Part shown: piece after piece, positions 45,001 through 57,000 of the stretch | Position numbering within the stretch: the stretch's first letter is position 1 | How the letters are laid out: each line of letters starts with the position of its first letter | Assembly: GCA_032622095.1 (NCBI GenBank) | Contig: CP136064.1 | Coordinates: 180,394,011 to 180,458,010 of the forward strand | Length of the DNA: 64,000 bases | Direction of reading: 5' to 3' | DNA from: Siphonodentalium dalli | Lineage: Eukaryota; Mollusca; Scaphopoda; Gadilida; Siphonodentaliidae | Notes under the pieces: model-generated | Seen by the model: the letters and a program-made list of their open reading frames with translations, nothing else | Told to the model about the DNA's origin: nothing | Database searches by the model: none | Program-made: the position numbers and the translations under genes

Positions 45001-48000
45001 TGGGTCCTAATTGAATGCGTATAATAGATTCGCAGCTTATATGTGACATCGACTTATTAGCTCAACTTTACTTTGTAAAGTTTGAGCTATTGCCATGGCT
45101 TTGTCGTTCGTGTGTGCGTGTGTACGTAAGGCGTCAACAATGCAGGCTACAGGTCGTACCTTTGGTCGGATCATTATTAAATTTGGCATAGCTGTTGACA
45201 TCAACATTTAGACCAGAATGATTAATTTTGGGGTCATTCGGAAAGAAAACGTGGCCGCCAGCGGCCATCTTGGATTTCAAAATTCAATCCATTAACACGG
45301 GCTACAGGCCGTACTGTTTGTCTGATCATCATGAAATTTGTCATGGATGTTAATATTGACATGTAGATGGGAACGAGTAATTTTGGGGTCATTCGGCCAA
45401 AAAACATGGTCGCCAGCAGTCATCTTGGATTTTACTCTTTGTATGACTAAATCCTTTAGCACGGGCTACAGGTCGTACTTTTAGTCTGATCATCATAAAA
45501 TTTGTCATGAATGTTAATAATGGCATGTAGATGGGAACGAGTCATTTTGGGGCCATGCCTCTCCATGAATTTTGATCTCACACAGTCTCACACCAAATCT
45601 CTCTCTATTCATACTTTCAGACACATCTCAACACAGAGATGATATTGGTATATATATTTGGTTCTGATCTTGTTACTATAGAAAGAGTATGCTCTAAATA
45701 TTCTGTTAATACCAAATTATATTACCGGTAATTACAGGCAGTTCTCCTGGAAAGAAATCAGCAAAAACTCCAGGAAAAACACCAAGAACTCCTTGTAGTG
45801 GCAAGCAAGTGCAAACCCCTGGGCAAAAAGAGACACCTGCCAAAGGACTCAAGCAAAAGACAAAGACACCAAATAAAACAAAGACTCCATCTCGTAACCA
45901 GCAGGACAGGTACTTACTAGTGAGCCTATATACTGTTTCTGTGACTGGGGACAAATAGTTGAAGCTGGCAGGATAGGAAAACTAGTTTTATCCAGTTTTT
46001 CATTCTAGAGTTATTCATCTTTGTTTATTTGGAAGTGTTGGTTTTTTTTCTTCATATCTACACCACCGGTTGACGGATATCGGTGAAATTTGGTATGGAT
46101 GTTCACAACTATGATGGCAATCAATTGAGTTTCTTCTTTCTAGAGTTATTTATATGAAAATGTTGAGGTATTTTATTTTGGTCCATCCAATGAGATATCT
46201 CAACCTTACTTTGTTTGAATTTGCCACCGTGAGGGTATGCCAGCACCTCCGGTCCCACCTCTTGTTTTATTTAGTTTGAAATCAATATCAAATTTTGATT
46301 TATCTACCTCAGTATACTCATATCTGTTAAACAAGCAAATTTTTACAGGTTTATACCATCAAGAGCTTCTACTAATATAGATATGGGTCATTATGCCATC
46401 ACCGTTACAGAAGATAGTGAGAATGATCCATCAGAAGCCAACCATTATCTGCAACAACTTGACGATGCCATAACTAATGGTCACAATCCTAAAGAATCAA
46501 AAATCCTCTCCTACAACAAGAAATGTCAACCTCCAAAAGAAGGTATTCACAAAGCACAAGTTTTCCCTATGTTTTGTTTCCTTTAGAGCAGGCAACATTT
46601 TGTGTGCTTATTGGTATAAAAAGTTTGCTGCGTTCTCTGGGTCGATATATATTACCCAAGGCATGTACAGTAATGCCCTAAATAATCAACTCCTTAACCA
46701 CAACAGAATTATGGGTAATTTTTCAGGATTTAGTGGGAAACATGGTTTGTTGCCATTCATCAGAAAGCTCTCAGTGAGAGCTTTCCGATGAATGGCAACT
46801 AGCCATATTTCCGACTAAACCTTGTTGAACTTATTATCTGAACATTTCTCTCTAATAAATAGGACTCCTTCTGCAATTATATTATCTGTCGTCTTCATAT
46901 TTTTCTTGAAAATCCCCCCAGATGAATAAATAGACAATTCCAATACATCCTTTTATAACTGAACTATCTGAAACAGGCTCCCCTTTATTAGCTCAACTTT
47001 ACTTTGTAAAGTTTGAGCTATTGCCATGGCTTTGTCGTCCGTGTGTGTGTGTGCGTGTGTGATGCGTCAACAATTTCCTTTAGCACGGGCTACAGGTCAT
47101 ACCTTTGGTCTGGTCATTATAAAATTTGTCATAGCTGTTGACATTGACATGTAGATGGGAACGAGTCATTTTGGGGTCATTCGGGAAAAAAACATGGCCG
47201 CCAGTGGCCATCTTGGATTTCAAAATTCAATCCATTAGCACGGGCTACAGGTCCTACCGTTCATCTGATCATCATGAAATTTGTCATTTTGGGTTCATTC
47301 GGCAAAAAAAACATGGCCGCCAGCAGCCATCTTGGATTTTGTTCTTTGCATGACTAAATCGTTTGGCACGGGCTACAGGTCGTACCTTTGGTCGGATCAT
47401 TATGAAATTTGTCATGGCTGTTGACATTGACATCTAGATGGGAACGAGTCATTTTGGGGTCATTTGGCAAAAAAACATGGCTGCCAGCAGCCTTCTTGGA
47501 TTTTACTCTTTGCATGACTAAATCTTTTGGAACAGACTACAGGTCGTACCTTTGTTCGGATCATTATGAAATTTGTCATGGCTGTTGACATTGACATATA
47601 GATGGGAACGAGTCATTTTGGGGTCATTCGGCGAAAGAACATGACCGCCAGTGGCCATCTTGGATTTCAAAATTCAATCCATTAGCACGGGCTACAGGTC
47701 CTACCGTTCGTCTGATCATCATGAAATTTGTCATGGTAGTTAATATTGACATGTAGATGGGAACGAGTCATTTTGGGGTCGTTCGGCCAAAAAACATGGC
47801 CGCTAGCAGCCATTTTGGATTTTACTCTTTGCATGACTAAATCCTTTAGCACAGGCTACAGGTCCTACCTTTGATCGAATCATTATGAAATTTGTCATAG
47901 ATGTTAACAAATACATAAAGATGGGAACGAGTCATTTTGGGGTCGTTCGGCCATAAAACATGGCCGCGGGAAGCCATCTTGGATTTTACTCTTTGCATGA

Positions 48001-51000
48001 CAGGGCTACAGGTCGTACCTTTGGTCGGATCATTATGAAATTTGTCATGGGCGTTGACATTGACATGTAGATGGGGACGAGTCATTTTGGGGTCATTCGG
48101 CAAAAAAACATGGCCATCTTGGATTTCAAAATTCAATCCATTAGCACGGGCTACAGGCCAGTGTTCGTCTAATCATCATGAAATTTGTCATGGTAGTTAA
48201 TATTGACATGTAGATGGGAACGAGTAATTTTGGGGTTGTTCGGCCAAAAAACATGGCTGCCATCAGCCATCTTGGTTTTACTCTTTGCATGACTAAATCC
48301 TTTGGCACGGGATACGTGTCGTACCTTTAGTCGGATCATCATGAAATTTGTCATGGATGTTAACAATAACATGTAGATGGGAACGAGTCATTTTGGGTTC
48401 ATTCGGCAAAAAAAACATGGCCGCCAGCAGCCATCTTGGATTTTGTTCTTTGCATGACTAAATCGTTTGGCACGGGCTACAGGTCGTACCTTTGGTCGGA
48501 TCATTATGAAATTTGTCATGGCTGTTGACATTGACATCTAGATGGGAACGAGTCATTTTGGGGTCATTTGGCAAAAAAACATGGCTGCCAGCAGCCTTCT
48601 TGGATTTTACTCTTTGCATGACTAAATCTTTTGGCACAGACTACAGGTCGTAATTTTGTTCGGATCATTATGAAATTTGTCATGGCTGTTGACATTGACA
48701 TATAGATGGGAACGAGTCATTTTGGGGTCATTTGGCAAAAAGAACATGGCCGCCAGCAGCCATCTTGGATTTTGTTCTTTGCATGACTAAATCGTTTGGC
48801 ACGGGCTACAGGTCGTACCTTTGGTCGGATCATTATGAAATTTGTCATGGCTGTTGACATTGACATCTAGATGGGAACGAGTCATTTTGGGGTCATTTGG
48901 CAAAAAAACATGGCTGCCAGCAGCCTTCTTGGATTTTACTCTTTGCATGACTAAATCTTTTGGCACAGACTACAGGTCGTACCTTTGTTCGGATCATCAT
49001 TCGGCGAAAAAACATGACCGCCAGTGGCCATCTTGGATTTCAAAATTCAATAAATTAGCACAGACTACAGGCCGGAATGTTCGTCTGATCATCATGAAAT
49101 TTGTCGTGGAAGTTAATATTGACATGTAGATGGGAACGAGTCATTTTGGGGTCATTTGGCTAAAAAACATGGCCACCAGTGGCCATCTTGGATTTAAAAA
49201 TTCAATTCATTAGCACGGGCTACAGGTCGTACTGTTGGTCTGATCATCATGAAATTTGTCATGAATGTTAATATAGACATGTAGATGGGTAGATGGGAAC
49301 GAGTAATTTTGGGGGTCGTTCTGCCAAAAAACATGTCCGCCAGCAGCCATCTTGGATTTTACTCTTTGCATGACTAAATCATTTGACACATGCTACAGGT
49401 CGTATCTTTTGTCGGATCATCATGAAATTTGTGATGGATGTTAACAATGACATGTAAATGGGAACGAGTCTTTTTGGGGTCATTCGGCCTAAAAACATGG
49501 CTGCCAGTGGCCATCTTGGATTTTACTCCTTGCATAACTAGGCCTTTCAACTTAACACATTCCTAATCACTCCATTGACTGTAACACAAGAAATTATTCC
49601 CATTCCAAGTTGAGCTACAGTGTCATTGACACTTTCATTGAATTCATTCAGCAGCCCCTTTCATGACGGGAGCTGCACTTGTGTAGTATTACAGAACGTG
49701 TGCCAGTTTAATATCTTATATATAATCAAGTCTCCCATAGGGAGCCTTGCATATATAAGAGAATGCACTGGCTTACAAGGTCAAGGTAAATATTGTTAGG
49801 CCAATGCATTCTCTTATATATGTGAGGTGCCCTATGGGAGACTCGCATATATAAGAGAATGCTTTGGCACAGGGTTTTCACAATATTTCAGGAAGCTCCA
49901 GTTATGGAAGGGTTAATGAACTATTCTCTTCAAATTAAAAAAAATCACTGCCAATATTTTTCTTCCTTGAAATTTTTACGAGGCTTGATTTTATTTATTC
50001 CTAGGACACCAGAACAATCTCCATGTAATATACAGCAGTAAATCATCCTCAGTTGCTAAGAAACCAAGTACGAGATCTATTCCCCAGCGACCAGACCGTA
50101 TTCTCGACGCTCCAGAGTTATTAGATGATTACTGTAAGTTTTTAGTTCATATTGGTATAATGAGCTATTGTCATGATGACATGATGAAGAATGTTAATTT
50201 TTTCTGGCCGAATATGAGTGTTCACCTGTCACCATGAGTTGTGTCTCGTCTTTTACATTTGGAAGTGAATATTCTTTTGTTAAATAATTGACCAAACTGA
50301 TGTGCAGCTATAAATTGATAATTAAAAAAAAAAAAATTCATGTAATATGTTTTCGGATAAAAATCTGCTAAGGATGCCCTATATAAGTAGGTAAGTAAGT
50401 ATTAAGTAAATTTTATTTTAATGTTGAGTTCTATTACTATAAAACATAAGTCTTACAAGACTTTTATTTCGATTGGCAATATGAGCTATCAGAATATCAA
50501 TATATTCTTGTGTTTCAATAGATCTCAACATTCTTGATTGGTCTCAGAACAACCACTTAGCAGTTGCACTGAACGACTCAATATACCTCTGGAATGCCAC
50601 CGATGGAACTATCGGTCAGCTAATGGAGACCTCCTCACGAGACGAGTATGTGTCATCCGTGTCATGGATCAAAGAAGGAAATATTCTTGCAGTTGGCCTC
50701 AGATATGGCAGCATCCAGGTTGGTTTGCCAATATTGTAATCCTATTCAGAGCAAGTAGGCAAGTAATTGTGTCAACCCTTTTGTAACTGAACGTATTCTC
50801 ACATTTAATTCTAAAAGCATATGTCAGAATCTTCCATTTGTTATATCTGTTGAGCTTCAGATATTATAAGCCGATGACAGGCAAAGAAACATTCTACTCT
50901 CATGTGATCAACCCAGTGTTCCACATCACTACAATGATTCATTTAGAGATACGTTAGCTAATAAGTTTCAACAAACGGTCTATGTCTTTTAAACTGATTA

Positions 51001-54000
51001 GCTTAATAGTAGTTATACAAATGAACCAATGGGAATCAAGTGACAACTCATCAGTTATTCAGATATTTGTAGTAGGTACTTCTGAAAAATCCTTATCACT
51101 CTGTATCACTAAGAAGAATTTGTAAAAACTTTGTTATTTTCATTATTGGTAAATTTGTCATTTATTGATCTCTTTGAGATATCGCATAATCAAAACAATC
51201 TCACCCCTTGCCAACATTTATGCAGAAATCACCTATCTCGGTGATAAGACGCTTGTGTCAAATGATTAAATTCAGTCCTTTGATTTCAGAAAATCAAGGC
51301 GCCAAAAATAGATTGGCAATTTTAGAATCCAGAAACTGCTTTCCTTTTATGTGCCTATGACAGAAAAGTGACTTATATTTTGTCATAAAATGTATAATAA
51401 CCTTGAATAACCCACTAATTTTTGTTGAATATTTGAGTTGACACCTAAACCAAACAAATATAGTGGTCACTAAACAAATGCTGATTTGTAGTTTTAAATT
51501 ATTTTCTCATGACTGTCAAATGATTGATTATATTTCCTACTTTCCATAGCTTTGGGACACAACTCAACAGAAGGTCATTCGTACCATGCCAGGACACTCA
51601 GCTAGAGTCGGTGCTTTGGACTGGAACCAGTATATACTGTCAAGGTAAGTTCCTCTGTTTTATCCCATATTGTAATTCAAGCTGAATTATTGTCACTAAT
51701 ATTCGCTTTCTGATTGGTCGAGAGCTGCTAACTTTAGTTTTCGACTTGCCATCATCGCCCACTGATGGGTGAAAAAAAGTTTGAATTGAGCACTGTGTCA
51801 TTGAAAACATATATCAGTTAGCTGATTGCCTCATGAAGTGCAATGCATCAAGGTGTAAGCTCCTTGATGTGAGATATATGTGGGACTTCTAGAAAACAGT
51901 GGGAGATTGTTATGAACATTGTATGCAACTTTAACTGTGTGATAATGTGACTGACATCATGTGACATGTTGGAGGAAGGAGGAGGATAAAATGGTGGTTG
52001 CCACATGTGCACCTGAGGTGAGCTTGACTACTTTAATATGTATATTGATTTACTTTTGTACAGTTATCAACCTTTTTTCGAGTTAGAAGTGTATTGCATC
52101 ATTTGTTGTTTGGTTCAAGCTTTTAATTTTTTTTACAATTATTGGTTAACTGAAATTTGGTACAGTTATTACATACATTGGGAACCTGTGATTGTGAGGT
52201 TGGTTAGACTTTAACCCTTTCTTTACTAAATGAATTCTCCCATCAGTTATTAAAGTATTCATTGGAATGATCTATTATTCAGTGGGAGGGGTTTTAACTA
52301 TAAGGAGACAACAAATAATAAGTGTAGCAGGATTCCTATTGATTGGTGGGAAATGTTCAGATAATAAGATCAACAAACAAACTATCTGGACATTTCCTAA
52401 GGGAACTACAGTAATGCTCTAATTAATCGACCTCTTAACCACAGCAGAATTATGGGTAACTTTTCAGGATTTAGTCGAAAATATGGCTTGTTGCCATTCA
52501 TCGGAAAGATCTCGGCGAGAGCTTTCCGATGAATGGCAACAAGCCATATTTCCGACTAAATCCTGAAAAGTTACCCATAATTCAGCTGTGGTTAAGAGGT
52601 CGATTAATTAGAGCATTACTGTACTCTTGAGTAGAATCATGAGTACTCCTGTCAACTAAAACAATATATTTGCACTATACACCTTTCTTTAGCAAATACT
52701 TATTGACGAAAATAGGTCATGCCATTTGAACATTTCCTAACAAAGAATAAGAATCCTTCTGCACTTGAATTATCTATTGAACATATTATCTGAACATTTC
52801 CTAAAGGAGTTACTCATCGATGAGTTACAGTAATGCCCTAATTAATCGACTGCTTAACCACAGCAGAATTATGGGTAACTTTTCAGGATTTAGTCGGAAA
52901 TATGGCTTGTTGCCTTTCATCGGAGAGCTCTCGGGGATTAATTAGGGCATTACTGTAGTAAAGAACAGGTTAACAAAGTAACTGCTAATTCTTATTTTCA
53001 ATGTAGAAAACTTCAATCTGTCTACTCTGTTTGTAGTTCAAATGCAAGGAGTATCCTTAGTCCCATTTGTACTGTCACACCTCTAGTCACCTTGGTACAT
53101 GTATTACTTAATTTCTAACATCTATACTGCCCTGTAACATATCCATGCTGATTTCAGTGGTGCCAGATCAGGAGCCATTCATCACCATGATGTAAGAGTT
53201 GCTGATCATCACGTCGCTACATTGACCAATCATACACAGGAAGTCTGCGGCCTGCGCTGGTCTCCCGACTGCAGATATCTGGCTAGTGGCGGCAATGACA
53301 ACATGCTTAATATCTGGGACTTAACTCTCGGTCATGATGTGCAGCCTCTACAGACATACAACCAGCATGTAGCAGCTGTTAAGGTTAGATTTCGAAAGCA
53401 TTTGCGTCAAAAACATTTTGTCTAAGCATTTCATTTATGGAGTGATTAGGTCGCACACACATCAGGCCTTAAAAAAGTTATGTTTCTGGTAACCCTCCCG
53501 CCCATTGCAGTCCAAACCTCCACCCATACTCTCAGGTACCTAATAATAGTGTTGTGTTAACACGATTATTTATTTTGGAGAAAAATCCTAACGATCACTA
53601 TTTTTTTACATTGAGACATAGAGTGAAATTTCCATCACTATTATTAATTTCAGCCTATGTCAACACTTATCACTATTATTAGGCCATATAATACGATTAT
53701 TCAGCACCTGAGAGTACTAATTTTGTCAACCCTCCCCCTCCTAAATATTTTTTTTTAATGCAATAACCGAAACAAAACAATTTCCAATCATGTATGCGGA
53801 CTGGTTGGTTTCACAATTTGTATTCAGAATGCTATCCAGTATTTCATTTTCACTACAAATACATATGTGCACATGGTGTCCTGTTATATTTGTGCTTCCA
53901 GGGTCATATATTCAGAATGTTTAAACAAAATATTTAAATAAAAATTTATTATTTAAGCCCACCTGCCCTTACTTTTTATGTTTACCCATACCATAGTATG

Positions 54001-57000
54001 GTAAACATAATGTCGACGTCCGGATTGACCACTCCGTCTGTCTGTCTCTGTCCGTAGACACTTTACGCATGGTGCGATAACTCAAATATTTTCTATCCGA
54101 TCGGAACCAAATCCAAGTTTTTTTTACAGAGTTATGGCCCTTTTTCGACTTCGAATTCACGCATGCTGTCATAACTCAAACAATTTTTATCTGATTGGAA
54201 CCAAATTTGGTATGCGAGTTTCAGATCCCAAAATACAGATCAAATTCGAATATGGGTTTGATCCGATTTATATTAAAGTAGTTATGATCCTTTTTTCAAA
54301 AATAAAATAAAAAAAATCCGATGCTATAACTGAAGTATTTTTTGTCTGATTGTGTTCATATTTGATATTTTGGTTTATGATGACACACCCCTCATCTGTA
54401 TAGTTTTTGGTATTGATTGGTTGATCGGTTTAGAAAATAATTAACCCTTTACAGACATGCTATCCAATGCAATAAGTTGAACATATTTCTTCTGATCTGC
54501 CTCATATTTCTTACCTAGATTTTTCTTAGCACGTTCTTCGTCTGTATGGTTTTTGGTATTGTTTAATTAACCATTTCACTCTTATGTTTACTTAGAATTC
54601 ACCCAAGCTGCTATGACTCAAAACATTTTTCATCTGATCAACACCAAATTTATCACCCCTAAATACAGATCGAGTTCGAATATGGGTTTGATCTGATATA
54701 TTTTAACAGAGTTATGACCCTTTATAATTCAAGTAATTACTGCTGGGAATTTGGAAGAGATGATATCTCACAGACCATGTGTGTTATTGAAATGAGTTAA
54801 TTATCACTATGGACATTAGATATGGCATGCTATAAAGCCTGATAGTGGTACCACTGGCTGCAGATTTGTTTATAATAATGTCAAATTGATTGATGGCTAT
54901 CTGGTGGAGTTCTGTTTTCTGTGCAATATTAAGTTAACCCCTTTTTGAAACAGGTTCATTACGTTAGTTAATGTACACACACTATAGGACACCTATTCTA
55001 AAATATTAAATTGGAACAGTCCATTGTTACTTTGTAGGGATGTTTTACAGACATTGTTGTTTACAGACATTGTTGTCTTATCTTAGACAAAAATTAATCC
55101 ACACATTCCTTAGTTCCATGATATGATGTCATTGAAAATGATTAACCCTCTCCACACATCATATGGTTTTGATGCTTTTCATTTGATCATTCTCCTATAT
55201 TATGTCCAGGTTGATGGTGATCCACTTTTCTTTTGCATGGATTTGGGATTAAAATTAAACCATAGACACATATTATGCGATAAACAGATATAATATTATC
55301 CCTTTCACTTTGATCCAGGTTCAGTAAGGGTTTCAATAAATCACCAATTGAATATACATCATTAGAGGAAATGTCTTATTTTGAAATTCCCTCAATTGCA
55401 TTTGGGCTTCAGGGTAATATTAATGGTGCTGGTATTCTTGAGACTGACTAAATCCAATGACATGCTTTTTATAGACTATTTTGTGTTTATTAGTTCATTA
55501 GTTTTGGGTAAGATTAACCCCATTCTATCCGATTTGATAACTCAAATATTTCAATTGATTATGTTTATACATGTAGTTGTTGGCATATTTGATGAGAACA
55601 CACCCCTATTAACCTGCATAGTGAGGGTCATTTGGTTTATTTGCTTAAAAATATTAACATCTTACACCAATCCTGTTGACACAAAGTGATAACTAAATAT
55701 TTTTCACACGATCACTATATTAATTAAGTGTGAATTGTTGAAACTTTTGCACTCATGAAAAGGTTGGTGTAAGGATTTATTAAATTTATAAAAATATAGC
55801 AAATCGAATCGCTATCGCCAAGGTATGGGTTAAACATCTGCCGATCGTGATCGGACTCTCGTTTCCCTCTGTTATCAGAAACATCACTGTTTTTGTTTAT
55901 TCCCATATTCTGGAATATATATTTTGCTCCTATTTTATTGAAATAATCAGGGATGCGAACATTTTATGGCCCTTTTATGATCACAACATTGTTTAGCTCA
56001 TACTAAGGGATATTCATTCACAACGAGAAGTAATAATTTACTGTGTTCAACTCTTCCACAGAGTCACATGCATTGTCAGAAGTATTAGCATCATTTTCTT
56101 CTGCCAGCTTATATCTAGTTGTAGCATGTAAAATCTTCATCAATGGGGAAAATTGCCTTCAAATTTGCATGTGACTTCTAAGAAGAGTCATTAATTTTTT
56201 TGTTCATACATACACTGTATTCCAATTACCAGTTTAAACATATTTACACCTTTCAGATTAGTTATGAGTTCAACCTCAGATTAGTACAATTGAGGGTTCA
56301 AATGGCTGACTTTTAAAAGTGTTCTATTATTATTAAACTAGCAGTGTGCATTCTGGGTTGAAACTAAATACGCACTTGGTTGTGTTGAGGCAGATTTCTT
56401 CATATATTCTGTCACTATCAGCACTCATCATGAAACATGGACCCATTGGCTTCTACTGTTAATCCATCAATGACTGCAGCATCCTGAATTTTTTCTAAAA
56501 CCTTGTGCCAATGCATTCTCTTATATATATGAGTCTCCCATATATAAGAGAATACATTGGCCTAACAATATTTACCTTGACTTTGTAAGCCAGTACATTC
56601 TCTTATATATGCAAGACCCACTGTGGGAGACTCGCATATATAGAAGAATGCACTGGCACAGGATCTTTAATGCTGCCCCAGCACAGCTTCCATCATGAAA
56701 GGGTTAATAGCTATGGAACTTAAACTTAATAATTAACTGAGATTATACTCATTTTATTTCCTACCAAGTGTTTGAATATTGACTGGAAGTACTAACTACA
56801 GTAATGCCCTAAATAATCGACTCCTTAACCACAGCAGAATTATGGGTAACTTTTCAGGATTTAGTCGGAAATATGGCTTGTTGCCATTCATCGGAAAGCT
56901 TTCACTGAGAGCTTTCCGATGAATGGCAGCAAGCCATATTTCTGACTAAATCCTGAAAAATTACCCATAATTCTGCTGTGGTTAAGGAATCAATTATTTA

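Larger units (their letters stand above)
42075..45737 (+). other. CDC20 intron 1, with MITEs and a hairpin-headed repeat
   Basis: Holds a piggyBac-type MITE, two mariner-type MITEs, a CACCTGAGAGTAC element and repeat family E (listed separately). A phrase near 44795 (CAGGGTTCGCGCTGCC) resembles a hAT end without a partner. The 76-codon frame at 42994-43224 lacks motifs. Confidence 0.5.

Noticed and set aside
46989-49617. Regular repeats that might suggest a CRISPR array
   Set aside because: Units are about 165 bp, diverged and without spacers, in an animal intron. It is an interspersed tandem element.
55381-55689. Hydrophobic 102-codon frame, with an exact twin at 59947-60255
   Set aside because: It is duplicated only because the 4,566 bp unit is duplicated. 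There are no features of a gene, and it lies in a CDC20 intron.
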